Assembly (NCBI GenBank): GCA_030068145.1
Contig: JAPJBO010000001.1
Coordinates: 930,001 to 994,000 of the forward strand
From: Diplonema papillatum
Lineage: Eukaryota > Euglenozoa > Diplonemea > Diplonemida > Diplonemidae
Reading direction: 5' to 3'
Length of the DNA: 64,000 bases
The position numbers were made by a program, and so were the translations under genes. Below, in pieces: positions 8,875-20,800 of this stretch. How positions within the stretch are numbered: position 1 is the first letter of the stretch; each line of letters opens with the position of its first letter. A model generated the notes under the pieces. The model saw only the letters and a list, made by a program, of their open reading frames with translations, was not told the origin of the DNA and did not search any database.

Positions 8875-11661
8875 ATGCCGCTGAGCGTTGATGTAGGCGC
8901 CTCTGACTGGAGCGGGAGCGCAAAGGACGGCGATGAGCCCGCCCCCAGCCCCAAAAGCTCGCTAGCGCCGAAGGGGCTCTTGCGAACTCCTGCGTCGCCG
9001 TTGAGTCCCGAGCAGAGCATGCGAAAAGATTCGCTGCGGAAGGCTGTCATTGAAGACGATGATTCGACGCACAATATGAGCCTTACAAATGCGGCTCTCA
9101 GCAGGATTCCCAGGCGCCGCCGCACAGCTCCGCGCAGGAGCACAGCTGTCTCTGCGATTTCGATGCTGAGCGTCCTGAAAAAGATCAAGAGCGAGCGTGC
9201 GAAAGCAAGAGAAGATCGCGACCGCGGCGGCCAGTTCTCGGTCCTGCAGAAGACGAAGGACTCGCTGGCCCATCTTGAGGGCGCCATGAAGTCAGACTGC
9301 CTCCAGCCCGATGCTGCGTGGCGTCAGTACTGGGATCTGATGATCACTGTGCTTATTCTGTACTACTGGATATTCGTCCCGATGCTCTACGTCGCACACC
9401 GCGAGAATTTCATGTTCACCTCTATCGGACACGCCCTCATCGAAGTGCTCGCCACCGTCGTTTTCATTGTCGACATGCTCCTTTGCTTCGACACCGCCAT
9501 TATTGACAAGGGCTCGGGCATCGTACACTACGACCGGCAGAAGATCCGCCAGGCTTACATTTACGGGGGTTTCACGTGGGATCTTCTGGCCGCGTTGCCG
9601 TTGGACCTTTTCATTCTGTGGGCCTTCGGCTCGGACATGTTTGGGGGATGGGTTTACACGCTCGTTTCCCATCTGCGATTGCTGAAGGTTTTTCGCGTCT
9701 ATTCGCTATTCAAAATCGTCAATAGCTTGCGCCTCGACTCGCAGCTTGTTTCGTTTCACTACGGAATCGTCCCCAACGTGCAGATGGCGTTTGCGTGTGT
9801 CGTGGGGCTGCACATAATGACCATTATGTTCATGCTGCTGAACACAGGTGATACGTACGATGACGAGGACTTCACGTATACCACCTCACTGTACTGGACG
9901 TTATACACAGTCACCTCCGTAGGTTACGGAGATATACCAGTCGACACACCATGGAAACGTCGGTACGCAGCACTGTTGTTTGTGATTGGTGTCATCCTGC
10001 ATGGTATTGTGATATCCGAGATCAGCTACCGCATGCAGAGGGGCGACGTGCAGTCGGAGAGGAGGGATAAAATGAAGGAGACACTGAACATCATGCAGGT
10101 GTTCTCCATCCCGGAGGAGCTGCAAAGGGAGGTTTTCGCGTTCCAGTACCATCAGCTCCACTCTTCCGTCGGGGGGCAGTTTATGAAGGTCCTGGAGACC
10201 CTACCGTCTTCCATGCGCAATCGAGTTGACCTCTACGTGCGGGTCAAATTCATTTGCAAGGTACCCATGTTCGCTCGACAGGACATCGACTGCCTTGTCG
10301 ACCTCGCCAACGGGCTGCGAAACCTGATCTACGAACCAGAGCAGGTCATCATCAGAGCTGGCGACGAAGGCGCGGAAATGTACTTCTTGGCCCATGGTTT
10401 TGGTGACGTGTTGTCGCCGCTGGGGGTGCACTGGGGTGTGATTCGACCTGGCGGATTTTTTGGCGAAATGGCGCTGCTCTCGGAGTCGAAGCGTAACGCC
10501 ACCATTCGCGCTCTGACGTACTGCGACCTGTTCCAGTTGCAGAAGGACAAGTTCATCCAGATCATGGACAAGTATCCCGAGCTGGAGTTCGCCGTGCAGA
10601 AGGAGGTCGAACGCAGGAAGAAGGAGCAGAGGGCAGGCCAGATCGCGGAGGAGACAAAAGAAGAGGAGAAGAAGAAGCAAGAAAAGCGGCACTCACAAGA
10701 CCAGCAGAACGCGACACCTGGAACCAACACTGGCGCCAACGAACCTGCTGCCAATGTCAACGAGACTGCAAGGCAGATGATCAGCATTAACGACGGATCT
10801 AGCTTCCGGTCGTCTCCTGTATCAGAGCCGCGTGGTCCAGATCCGGACGTTTTACTTGCTGACCCTCGCTTCCAACCAGGCCCCCTGCGTCCGCCTAATA
10901 GCCAACAAGATGCGCTGAGGGTAGCTATGATTGAAGCCACCACGGGAGACTCCCGGCACGCGTTTAGCAATCCGCTCTCAGCTCCTTTTCATGAGTACCA
11001 TCCTGCAAACCTCCACGCACCGATGTCAGCAGATTCCAACGACAAGCTGACTGTGATCGAAGACCAGCTCATGCTCCTGTCCGACACGGTATCCGAGATG
11101 CACATAATGCTCTCTACGCTAATAGAATACGCCGCGCAATCGGCCCTAATTGCCCAAGACTCTCGGACACCTTTATCACCACCGGAGCCGGTCCCTCCAA
11201 CGCTTCCACCCGATGCACCGGCTTTGCCGACTAGCGTCAACACACATAAGTCAGAGAGCAAACGACGAGAGAACAAGAAGAACAACGGAGGTCTAAGCGA
11301 AAGCAGGAAAAAGCTAGAGAAGGTACAGCACCAACTACAACAATCGCAACACCTTTCATCGCAGGCCGAGGGGCCACAAGAACGGCCCGACGCCGATGAT
11401 GCTGGCGTTCACAGAAGCCCCATCGGATCGCCCATCCTCTTGAACCCACTTCACAGTGACCAGCGGGGACCTTCCACAATTGACGACTCTGAAACTGGTA
11501 CGGTAGAAAATGCTCGTTCGCCAGCAGTTTGCATGCTGCAAGGTATTGTGCATTTCAAACTTGAGACTATTACACAATTTTCCTTCAGCCTGAACAATGT
11601 GAGCGCTTTCCTGAGCTTGTTTGCAGGAAGGTTACGTTTAGCGACACAAGGTCGTCATTGA
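8875..11661 (+). CDS. Voltage-gated K+ channel with cyclic-nucleotide-binding domain (EAG/KAT/HCN superfamily)
   Basis: First ATG is at 8875; 928 aa if read through, 900 aa if an 84-bp GT-AG intron (11543-11626) is removed. The N-terminus is cytosolic, Ser/Arg-rich. Six membrane segments follow: S1 near residue 154, S2 IEVLATVVFIVDMLL, S3 FTWDLLAALPLDLFILW, S4 HLRLLKVFRVYSLFKIV with basic residues every third to sixth position, S5, pore helix, S6. The selectivity filter is TSVGYGD (V349-D353), the K+-selective GYG type. A C-linker and a cNMP-binding fold follow, with the phosphate cassette FFGEMALLSESKRNATIR (F529-G530-E531 and the conserved Arg). The tail is acidic/basic, Pro- and Ser-rich, probably disordered, with a Glu/Lys coiled segment at 590-625. 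Located in a membrane; cyclic-nucleotide gating is inferred. Protist members of this superfamily are common in algae, alveolates and ciliates. Confidence 0.93.
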   Translation: MPLSVDVGASDWSGSAKDGDEPAPSPKSSLAPKGLLRTPASPLSPEQSMRKDSLRKAVIEDDDSTHNMSLTNAALSRIPRRRRTAPRRSTAVSAISMLSVLKKIKSERAKAREDRDRGGQFSVLQKTKDSLAHLEGAMKSDCLQPDAAWRQYWDLMITVLILYYWIFVPMLYVAHRENFMFTSIGHALIEVLATVVFIVDMLLCFDTAIIDKGSGIVHYDRQKIRQAYIYGGFTWDLLAALPLDLFILWAFGSDMFGGWVYTLVSHLRLLKVFRVYSLFKIVNSLRLDSQLVSFHYGIVPNVQMAFACVVGLHIMTIMFMLLNTGDTYDDEDFTYTTSLYWTLYTVTSVGYGDIPVDTPWKRRYAALLFVIGVILHGIVISEISYRMQRGDVQSERRDKMKETLNIMQVFSIPEELQREVFAFQYHQLHSSVGGQFMKVLETLPSSMRNRVDLYVRVKFICKVPMFARQDIDCLVDLANGLRNLIYEPEQVIIRAGDEGAEMYFLAHGFGDVLSPLGVHWGVIRPGGFFGEMALLSESKRNATIRALTYCDLFQLQKDKFIQIMDKYPELEFAVQKEVERRKKEQRAGQIAEETKEEEKKKQEKRHSQDQQNATPGTNTGANEPAANVNETARQMISINDGSSFRSSPVSEPRGPDPDVLLADPRFQPGPLRPPNSQQDALRVAMIEATTGDSRHAFSNPLSAPFHEYHPANLHAPMSADSNDKLTVIEDQLMLLSDTVSEMHIMLSTLIEYAAQSALIAQDSRTPLSPPEPVPPTLPPDAPALPTSVNTHKSESKRRENKKNNGGLSESRKKLEKVQHQLQQSQHLSSQAEGPQERPDADDAGVHRSPIGSPILLNPLHSDQRGPSTIDDSETGTVENARSPAVCMLQGIVHFKLETITQFSFSLNNVSAFLSLFAGRLRLATQGRH

Positions 11662-13139
11662 CATACACCCACCCACAGGCTCAGAAACCCTTGACGAAGA
11701 CCCCATGGCCTGACAAGAATATTCGGATCACTCAACACCGCAGCCCTACTGGTGCCATCTCTCCTGCGACCCAAAATAGAACTCTGAATTTGACTGATCA
11801 GCCCTTCTAGCCTGCGTTGAAATAAGAACCGGGCTGAGTACTATTCCCGTCGAATCCAATGAACTCTCGACCCTCATGGATACAATTGCTGCTCGTCACC
11901 CGACAACATCCAGTGGATTGACGGGCCGCGGATTCTGCGTTATTTCGTTCTTCCTCATTGATGCCTGCACTGCCGTTCTCATGCTGCCCACAGGCGGATG
12001 AGGGTGTGGTTGCACATTCGTTTTTGGAACTCTGTCTCCACCCTTTCCTGACAAAGAGTGCAAGAGTGTCGCCTATCTTGGATTGCCAATCACAAGTTGT
12101 GTTCAGTTGTGACCGGATATAAAAACTGTTGTCACAGCCTTTTTTGGTGTTGCCTGAACACGACGCACGCGGACTGACTGCCTGAAAAGGCGTTTCTTCC
12201 AAGTATGCGGTTTTGGAGGCTTTTGCTCGTGCAGTACTATCTTTGGTGCTGCCGTGCAGTTCTTGTCGGATTTGAGCGCCGTCTCATGTTAAGGGGACTC
12301 GTGACACGAACCCACGATCCCGCCGCACAATTCCTCAGGGGAAAGGCCGGAAGGAGGTGGTGATCTTTCCTCATCTTCCGACCTTTCGACGCACAGCAAA
12401 ACCGATAGGACTTCTGACATGAGTGGCCATTCATTCTGGTTTGCGGTGGTGGTCTAGGGACACGAAGGCCGCATCCAAAGTTCATGACGTTTGTGGCCTA
12501 CTGACAACCAAGTATGAGTCTCAACGAAATTGTGGTCGTGCTATGAGCTGCTTAACCTTCTTGTTTGACACCCTGAAGTGGTTCCCGTCCACAAAGGCTA
12601 GTTGCCCTGTGCACTTGGACTTTCGCTCTCTCAAGCGCTCGGATTCTTCAATTATTTTGAAATACGTTGCCAAAGAAGCGTTGGCACTGAGAAAAGTCCC
12701 TAAGCTTCTTTATTCAAAAGAAACGCTGCACTCAAAGTATTATACGTCGAGGTTCGTCGCTGTGTGTTGTCGATCCACACCTTGCTTATTACGATTCCGA
12801 CTACTTTCCTATGATCCGCTTCATTTGATGGTAATGTGTTTGCACCTACACGCAGAGAATGCCGATGGAGCAGAAGAACGTAGAAACGGCAGGTCGCGGT
12901 GCATGACGCCAACAACTCCCCGACATTACGGCTCATACGCTCACAAGGTTCGGCGTGTCTGCTTCATTTTCAGGGGTGCTGCCTCGTTTGTTGTTGTTTT
13001 GTCTGAGCTTTGCACAGCAACGAGACTGATGCCGCCAAGCGTCGTGGAACACCCGTGCATTCACATCAGACATACTTCACAAAACTAATAAACGCGAAGG
13101 TAAGAAGCGAGGGCAGGGAAATTCCCTTTGCGGAAACGC
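11662..13139. other. Intergenic, no gene supported
   Basis: A plus-strand open frame at about 12423-13088 lacks domains and coding-like composition. A GTAAG donor-like site near 13100 could mark a 5' UTR intron of the next gene, but this is only a possibility. Confidence 0.4.
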
Positions 13140-15684
13140 ATGTCAGTCGAGTTGGAGGAAGGGATAATCAGCCCGACAAAGCCGACAGCAGCGCGCGTGC
13201 ACGAAGACGTGCAGAGGAAGCCGCTGCGCCTGAGCACGTTGCATAATGCAGTGGGGGATGGAGTGCAACGGAAAGGCGCGTGTCATCCGGGTTCGCGTCG
13301 CGTGTCCACTCAAATTAATAAAGAAAATATTGAGCCGGAGCGGACCATAGCCAGCGCACCTTGTTCCTCCGTCGCCTCACCGGCTGACCGCAACCAAGCA
13401 GACGAAGCACTATCCCAGGTGCGTTCTATACTGTTAAGCTCCGGCCTGGCACCGCATCTTGTCGACTCCCACGTGTCGCAACTCGCGCATGCTGTCAACG
13501 ATTCCGAAGAAGGGCGCAACGATAAGCGCGGGACGACCAGCAAGGTTCCACCATGCACACCTGACGCACATTGTCCATCGCCGCTGAAGAGGCTGTCCCA
13601 AGGAGTCAAAGCTATCGTGGGAGAAGTGCCTTGCCTAAATTCCTCAACGACCTCCTGCTCACAAGCTCTAATTCGCGACACTGATGCTTCGCGGTATTCG
13701 AGGTGCAATCCATCGCCGAACCAGGCGATAGCTTGCAAATCGGGCAGCGAGCAAGCTGCATTTCACGGAACTCCCCCGCAGTCACGCTTGACAAGATACC
13801 TCGAAATGCAAGCAGCCGAGCAAGCACGCCTAACTGCGAAGCCGTCACAAGCATGCAGACGAAATACTACGCGCAGCCCTCCGTATTCGATCCAAGCCGC
13901 AAGCGCTTCTCCCTCTCCACTGTTTCCTGAGCCTGCGTCGCGCGTCTCAATTGTACAGCATGTACACACAAGCACGCCACCTCGGGCGCTGAACATACGT
14001 GAGGTTTCCCCAACGGACGTCGAAGCTGTGTACATCGAGTCTGCTATGCATCATTACAAAACGCGTCCTCAAGAAGTGACATGGAAGGTGGATGCGTGCC
14101 GCTCGGAAAGCGCGCTGCAGGAAACCGCACAAAGTCATTTGGCGCCTGCAAACGATGGAAGGAAAGTGCGCCAGAATGAACTTTCGATCGCGGAATACGG
14201 AACAGCTCCGAGAAGTGGATCACCCACCATTCCTCTTACAACCGCTTTTGTCGATGAGCGCAAGGCTGCGCAAAGTGTGCCTTCAGTTGCTCACGCATCT
14301 CATCAGATTGATGTCGGTTTAGTTGAACAAAACCTGGAGCTCTCTCTTCGTTGCTTTGTGAAGGAGTGCCTGATAACTTCTCAGTCCGCCTTCGATGCGC
14401 GGCTTCGTGCCCTCGAAAAGCGCCATGAAGATGAGGTTTTGCAGCTGAAACAACAAGTCTCCCATCTGACATCAATGGTATCACGGTTGTCCACTTCAGC
14501 TACCAGTCCGCCTGTCGGTGGCCGAGTGAGACCCACGCCCGATTCCACGATCCTCACGCTCCGCTGTAGTGGCGGAGCGGATAGCCGATTACAGGCGCAT
14601 CCGGCACGAACAAGGGCTCATCTTGCCCAATCACCCTTGTCCAGTCCAACAGCGCCAACGGAGCTACGGGCATGGCCAGAAAGCAACGGGCACCAAACTG
14701 CAGACTTACGAGACGATCGGCAGTCAGGCGAGGTCGAACAGCAGACTGTTGCAATGTCCAGGACAAGTTCGGCAGATGCGAACGCGAAGGCGTCTGGTCC
14801 TGAACAGCCCAGCGCTCTCGAGGTGTTTCAGGACAGGCTGGCTCATTTGACCGATCGGCTCTCAGAGCCGTCGGGCCGTCGGCAGTCGCAGGCAGACGCG
14901 CCCAGCGGCATGTTGAAGATAATGTCGCCTAAACCGGAGGTGGATGCTGCCGCCACCAGCGGGAATCTTGTCGGCCCTCTGTCGCCCCCACCCTTGAGCC
15001 GCCGTGGATACAGCTACGTTACATCTCCCATCAGTTCGCCTCCTGAAGAAGGCAACCAACACCTCGCGCAAAACCGCCTTCGTAAGTCGCACGGTGTTGA
15101 CATGGGCACCCAGCCAACAACCCCTGCATTAACGGATTCAGTCACACGCTCTTCGTCAGCTGACGGGATGGTCGTTTGCAGATGGTGCAAGAAACTAGCA
15201 TCAACAGAGCACGAAGGTTGGCGATGCGCATTCAGGTACGTTGCTCTGAGCTGTTTGCACAGCCAGAAAAAAGCAGTCTAAAAAGCGGGTAGCTTGCTAG
15301 AGAGCTACATTTGAGAATTTCCTGATTTACCAAACCTCTAGACTCGTATAAACAACTTGGAACAGAAAGGCTGTTCCAACTTAATCCCGGTCCAAAATAT
15401 TTCCGTTTAGGGTATTTGCCAACCGTGCTGAGTGAATCGAATGCATGTGTAGTGGGACGACCGGATACTCCCCGGAGGGATGGTCCCTGCACTCTAACTC
15501 GTATCTCTCTCGAATGCAGTATTGGTGCCGTGACCCATGGTATCAGGAACCCTGCCTCGGATTTGCACAACTCCCAAATTTAAACAAACGCAGGCCAATT
15601 TACTGTCAAGGTTGCAAACGAGAAATAACCGCCAAAGAGTTTCTGGTGCACGCGGGGAAGTGCAAGGTATGCAATCGTTTTTGA
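13140..15684 (+). CDS. Coiled-coil protein with C-terminal zinc-finger-like Cys pairs (unrecognised)
   Basis: The ATG at 13140 opens a frame that runs to 15235; a GTACGT intron (15236-15593) then joins in phase to 15594-15684, giving about 728 aa. I do not recognise the family. Most of the protein is Ser/Pro/Thr-rich and probably disordered. A predicted coiled coil lies near residues 400-450 (around RALEKRHEDEVLQLKQQV). The C-terminus, completed only by splicing, has paired cysteines: CRWC, a lone Cys after EHEGW, YCQGC, a His and a Cys, then CKVC. This looks like a treble-clef or double zinc finger. A second donor-like GTATGC directly after KCK (15666) leaves open an alternative last exon. 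The intron carries a fragment of a LINE 3' tail. Confidence 0.65.
15460..15512 (+). mobile_element. LINE 3'-tail fragment in an intron
   Basis: About 50 bases (ACCGGATACTCCCCGGAGGG onward, ending in a short TATCTCTCTC) match 52408-52470, which directly follows a truncated LINE reading frame. Here no LINE coding sequence is present, so it is either an extreme 5' truncation or a SINE sharing the tail. It sits in the intron of the coiled-coil/zinc-finger gene. Confidence 0.75.
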
Positions 15685-16099
15685 GGTGCGGCTCTTTTTT
15701 CGAAGCAAGGTGCGACGGTGCTCGTGCAGCACTGTTGGTCGGTCAGGATTATTGACCTGGTTGCCCAGCTCTTACGCATACGGAAGATTGTCCTACACTT
15801 GCTGTGTCTTTCGAGCTCAGGCAAACCACACAACCGAAGGGTCACCCGGACAGAGAAACATTGCCAATAACACAAAAACACAGAACGCGCAGCGGTATTT
15901 GCAAAGCGAATCTGCGATCTCGATCCAATGATGAAGGACACACATCGGCCCTTTGACCGGCATTATTTTCCTGTGTCTGCTAAGCAGGGGTTTATACGGG
16001 GCTTCGAAAAAATCCTGAGTTCCGGTCTGGGCGTGTTTTTTTTTTTTTTGCTGCAACTGCATGCTGTATGCCACCTTTGCCTCGTTTTGATCAGCTTCA
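15685..16099. other. Intergenic, no gene seen
   Basis: Contains a poly-T run near 16037-16050. No coding signal. Confidence 0.5.
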
Positions 16100-16771
16100 T
16101 CAAACTGAACAGTCTTTCAACCGATGCCGTTCCGAGAGGTGTCGAAAGGTTTTGAGCTCCTCGAGAACAGATCTGTGCTCGTCGTCGGCTCGGGGAAAAA
16201 CCTCATTCCTGAAATCTGCAATGAAGCGGGCATTGAGAAAGGGAGGAGAACGTGCGGATCTGCCTTCCTGGGTTGGTCGGACCTTTTCCTCGCCGTAATG
16301 GGCGACAAGAATATCAACAAGTCTGACCGCCTCAGGTTGGTTTCCAGCCACAGGCCCACTCAGGTCAAAAAGGCTGAATCCCTCCATGACACCCAGGTTG
16401 CTCTTCAAACCCGAACGAAGGTCAGAGATTAGCCCGTTAACGTAGGGCGTGGCCACTTCGGCATGATAGGCCTGGACTGTCTGGGGTGTCACGCGGGTAA
16501 AGCCTGCTAAACCTTCAGTTGCGCGGTTTATCACGACATCGCAAAGGAAGTAGGTCGGGTGATTTTCGTGCAGAAAGTCGTGCAGGGAGTTGGCCTTCTC
16601 AACTTCTGAGTACGACTCCTTTGTCCACCGCTCGTACTCCGTGTTTGTCCCCTCTTTCGGGACGTTGGTCTGCCGTCCTGTTTGCCGAGATGCGAGCCCG
16701 AACATGCTTGCGATGTCCCGGGGAATCCCCTCCTTCTTTGGATCCACACGCTGTAGCTTCTTTGGTGGCAT
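16100..16771 (-). CDS. Hypothetical protein, possibly from a mobile element
   Basis: A complete 223-aa frame from ATG (minus strand, 16771) to stop. I see no family I can name. The start is basic (MPPKKLQRVDPKKEG). The rest is a mixed-charge globular sequence with segments such as ASMFGLASRQTGRQ and FLNARFIADFRNEVFP, and the end is basic and truncated-looking. Upstream on its strand lies repeat family B (16828-17055), which also occurs at 580-888 without this ORF. That context suggests a transposon gene, perhaps an N-terminal transposase fragment, but no catalytic motif supports this. Confidence 0.35.
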   Translation of the reverse strand: MPPKKLQRVDPKKEGIPRDIASMFGLASRQTGRQTNVPKEGTNTEYERWTKESYSEVEKANSLHDFLHENHPTYFLCDVVINRATEGLAGFTRVTPQTVQAYHAEVATPYVNGLISDLRSGLKSNLGVMEGFSLFDLSGPVAGNQPEAVRLVDILVAHYGEEKVRPTQEGRSARSPPFLNARFIADFRNEVFPRADDEHRSVLEELKTFRHLSERHRLKDCSV

Positions 16772-16827
16772 ACTGGCCCTCCCGTTACCGCTCCCACCCG
16801 GTAAGCCCCAACCCGAACGCTATGTGG

Positions 16828-17055
16828 TTTTTTTTTGTATAAGCACCTGCTTTGTAGGAAATACTTGAGGAGACTGCCAGTTGCGATAGATCAAAGGAGG
16901 TAAATGTGCTGTAGCCCACACGAAACACAGGTAACCCTGGGTTTAGTGGCGGGCGTAAGCGTTCAACAAAAAAGACCCACTTTGTAGTTGTATTGTTTTC
17001 TCCCCCTCTAGCCTCCTTCGAAATGAGCACAAGGCAGTCCCTCGAGTATTTTTTG
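16828..17055 (-). repeat. Dispersed repeat family B, copy 2
   Basis: Reverse complement of 580-888 without the 85-base internal extra segment. It ends, on the minus strand, 57 bases upstream of the ATG of the ORF at 16771, so it would be the element's 5' region or promoter if the two belong together. Confidence 0.85.
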
Positions 17056-17854
17056 TTTTTTCCCCCAGACCGGAAGAATTTGAGTTCCGGTCTCTCAGAC
17101 CGCTAAACTAAGCCCGTATAATCCCCTGCTGCTAAGGCTTTGTCTTGAGACGTGCTAGATTAGATTGTACTTTTGTCAACATCAAAAACCTTCCTAGCCC
17201 GACTGAAATTTTGCGAGCACGTGTGTATCCAGGAGGACAGTCGTGTCCACATGCTCGTCGTTTTTTTCTTATCCTTTCGTTTCCACCAAGAGAACGTGAA
17301 AAGTGAAAAAGGGCAAGAATGGCAATAATGATGGAATGTCCCAACAAAGCTACGCATTTCTTCGATGCTGGGATCCACACCACCGACAATTAGTAGCTGG
17401 ACGGAAGCTGATGTTTCACATCGAAACGATAGCCGCCGCTTAGGCCGCGCAGTAATATGAACCCGCAGTAAGGCGACGATTCCCGGTCAGACGAACACCA
17501 GAAAGCCTCGGCCCGCGGGGCTTTAAAACGAAACGACTTCCGCCCGCCAGCAGATGTGTTAGTTTGTTGCATTAGTGTGTGGGCCTTTGAAGCGTGGATG
17601 ACGCCTCTCGCGCTGCTCCCCTTGTCTTGGCTGAGTTCAACCGACTTTCCATTCCGGAAGAACCCGCGGCTCCATCAATCCTATTGATTAGAGTACAGGG
17701 GGAAATGGTCAAATTTACGACACGGAAACCTTGGCCGTTTCAGCGATTTGGCCCCTCTGTGACGGAATACACCCCCCATTCAAACTGTAGCTAGGACGGC
17801 ACTAACGAAAGAAGAAATCATCATGCTGCCCGGGTGAAAGATCCATTCTTCAGA
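17056..17854. other. Intergenic, no gene seen
   Basis: Spacer between the TE-like region and the large coiled-coil gene; probable promoter and 5' UTR at its end. Nothing else recognised. Confidence 0.5.
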
Positions 17855-20800
17855 ATGGAAGCGTCGCTCGGCCTGGCGCTTCCGACGCAGCTGGATGACA
17901 GCCATATCGGGGCAATGACGGTGCAGTTCAGCTCGGCTGTGCGGCATGAAGAGTTTGAGGTGGAGCAGATGCCTGCGGAGTACTACCAAAAGATGCGCCA
18001 ATACTTCGAAGTGTCCGGACAGGGTGCGGACGAGGGAGAAATAAGGAGAATGCAGACCGTGGAGCTGGAGAAGAAGGAACGCGTGATAGTTCAACTGACA
18101 CAAGACGTTGAAGACGCCAAACGAGGCGGTGTCCGCGCTTGTCGGACAGCAGTGGCTTCGTTGATGGCGCAGGTTACAGCAAACTTGGAGGCCTTCAAAA
18201 TAACGCTGCTGGCCGCGCTGGGTGTATTTTATTCGTCAGACGAACTCTCGCGCGCCAAAGAGGCAGCCACCCGCGTTCGATGGTTCAACCCTGAGGCCCA
18301 GGAACACGCCAGCAATGGAGTTGGCCCGAGGATGGCCCAGATTGATTCGATGTTCCGATACCTGTTCGAAGAGCTTCGCTTACGCCATGCGGTCTCCCGC
18401 ACGCACTACATTGATCACCTGGGCACTGAAGGCGTCGACTACAAGACGCTATGGGAGACGCAACGGAGCGTGTTGGACAACCTTGAGGCGACAACAACAG
18501 AAACCACGACCGACCGGGCCTCTCTCTTGACGAAGCTCTCGCTGACCGATGGAAAGTGCGCTTCCCTGCAGGTCGACGTCAACAAGCAGCGAAAGGCGTA
18601 TCTGACGGAGCTCTTGCTCAAGAACCAACGTATTGCAGAACTAGAGCAGAAGCTTTTCGCCTTCACGGGCAACCGACTTATTAGGTCGAGAGGGACGCCC
18701 AAGTTGCTGGCGGACACTGATGACGTGCCCGCCAGCGACGAGGAATCGCAAGAGAGTGTCGACGAGGAAGAGCTGGCGAAGCAACGAGTGCAGGAGCAGC
18801 TCGATCTCACCAGGCAGCAGGTACGCTTTTGGCTGATTTCACTGCGGTTAGCTGTGTGGCATGGGTTTACCCATCTCTTCTTTGCTCGCCTCGTTGTCAG
18901 TTCGTAGTAATTTTGTCACTCGCAACCTGCACTGGCAGATTATTGAGAAGACGCATCAGGCGAACGTACTATCGAAGGAAGTCTCCGCGCAACGCGTCGA
19001 AATCGCTGACCTCCGAGAAGCTCTCGAAAAGCAGTGGCGCCTTGAGGACATTGAGCTTGACAATGAAGTATCGCCTCCAGTTTCTGAGAAACTCGAAGAC
19101 ACCGAAGGTACGCTCCCTTGCAGCTACGATTTTGAGCCTCGAAAACCTTCGAGCCAAGGCGAAACCGCCAGCGACTGCGGTTCTCTCGAGAATGTTCCAT
19201 GCCTCATCTTTTGGTAAGATATAGGATGAAAAGACGAGGGAGACTCCTTCTCCTCTGCTATCTGCGAAAACTCCGAGCCTTGTAAGACAACTCTACTGCC
19301 AACAGGAGCGTGTGAAGCATCGGAGCAAGGCAGTGGGGCGGAGACGGGGGCTTTGTCAGGTTCAGCTAGGCATTCTATAGCCAAACGTGCGAATTCGGTG
19401 TCGTCACACCGATCATCAGACGACGGTCAGGCGGACGGGAGCAACGTACCCGACGTGGACAAGGCGCTCAATTTTGACGATGAACCCGAGTATGTGCAGA
19501 AAAGGAGAGTCACCGTTGATGAAAACGGTGACACAGTGCAGGAAGTGAGGCTGATGGCCCGTGTCGAAGAGCAGGCGGCCCTTATCACGGAGCTGCATGA
19601 CACCATCCGCGCGCAAGTAGCAGAAACGCGCTTGTTGTCATCAGCGCAGGGTCGTCACACGTCACGAAAGGTATCCGGTGAAGTGAGAAATGCCGGTCAA
19701 CCAGGTGCAGAAGACCTGAAACTGGAGCAGAGTCGTTCGTTGGCACTACAAGAAGAGGTTACCGAATTGACAAAGGAGGTGCAGCGCATTCAGCAAGCAC
19801 TCAGCGACGAGACAGCAAGGTGCTCAGCATTGGAGGACCAGCTTTCAATAGCGAATGAGCACATACAGAAGTTAGAAGATCAAAAAGAGTCGCTTCACGA
19901 TGCACGAGCTTCGCTAAAAGAAGAACTTGGCACTGTCATAGAACGTCTTCAGAACGAGGTGCACGACCTTCGTGAACTACCAACTGATCAGCTTGCTGCA
20001 TGTGACTCGCGAGATCCCAACGCATCTCCTTTGAGCGAACCAACAGTTCGTCCCTCGGAGATCGAGCTGAAGAAACAAAATGGAGCGCTGCGAATCTCAC
20101 GGGAGCATCTACGAATGGCCCTCGAGGACACACGGTCGAACATGACAGTCCTGCGCAATGCGCAAGCGGCTTTGATTGCAGACTACCGCCTCTTTAAACA
20201 GAAGCATCGGCACTGCCCAACGGCTGACGATGATCCAAATGACAGCATAGACGCCGTCATCAGCGGCGTCAAGGGAGTCTCGGGGGAGTCTACACTCGAT
20301 GTTCTCCGCAAGTTAGTGACAGACGATATCCTGGTCCGCAACCTGCATGAGGACGAAGCAGCACCGCTTGACCTACTTGTTGCGCAAGAATTGGCTGCAG
20401 GGAGGCTTCCTGTTGAGTATTTGATCCACTTTCTAACTGAAGAGCAGCTAGCGGCCCTCAACGGCTTGGCGGTCGACCGTTTCCTGTCGCCCGATGACAT
20501 TAGTGATCATTTCCTCAAGATGAGCGAACCCTTGCTGAACTACGCAGCGGAAAGCCTTGAAGTCGGTAGCGAGCGCTTGCAGCAAGAAGCCCACGAATCA
20601 GAAGTAGGTGTTGGTGCACACAGTACTTCACAGGTGTCCGCATACCGGCGTTTGAGCAATGTATCCAACAGGATGCCACGGGAGGGTACAGGCGATGGCG
20701 CTGCTTCGACAGACGCGCAATCACAGGGTACAAACTCTACAGCACCTTCGGCAATGAACCTGCACAAAAGTCGTGGCGAGGACCCCTGTGAAGGGCATGA

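Noticed and set aside
12423-13088. Plus-strand ORF of about 220 codons
   Set aside because: No recognisable motif, Cys/Ser/Arg-rich, competing ORFs on the other strand; likely chance.
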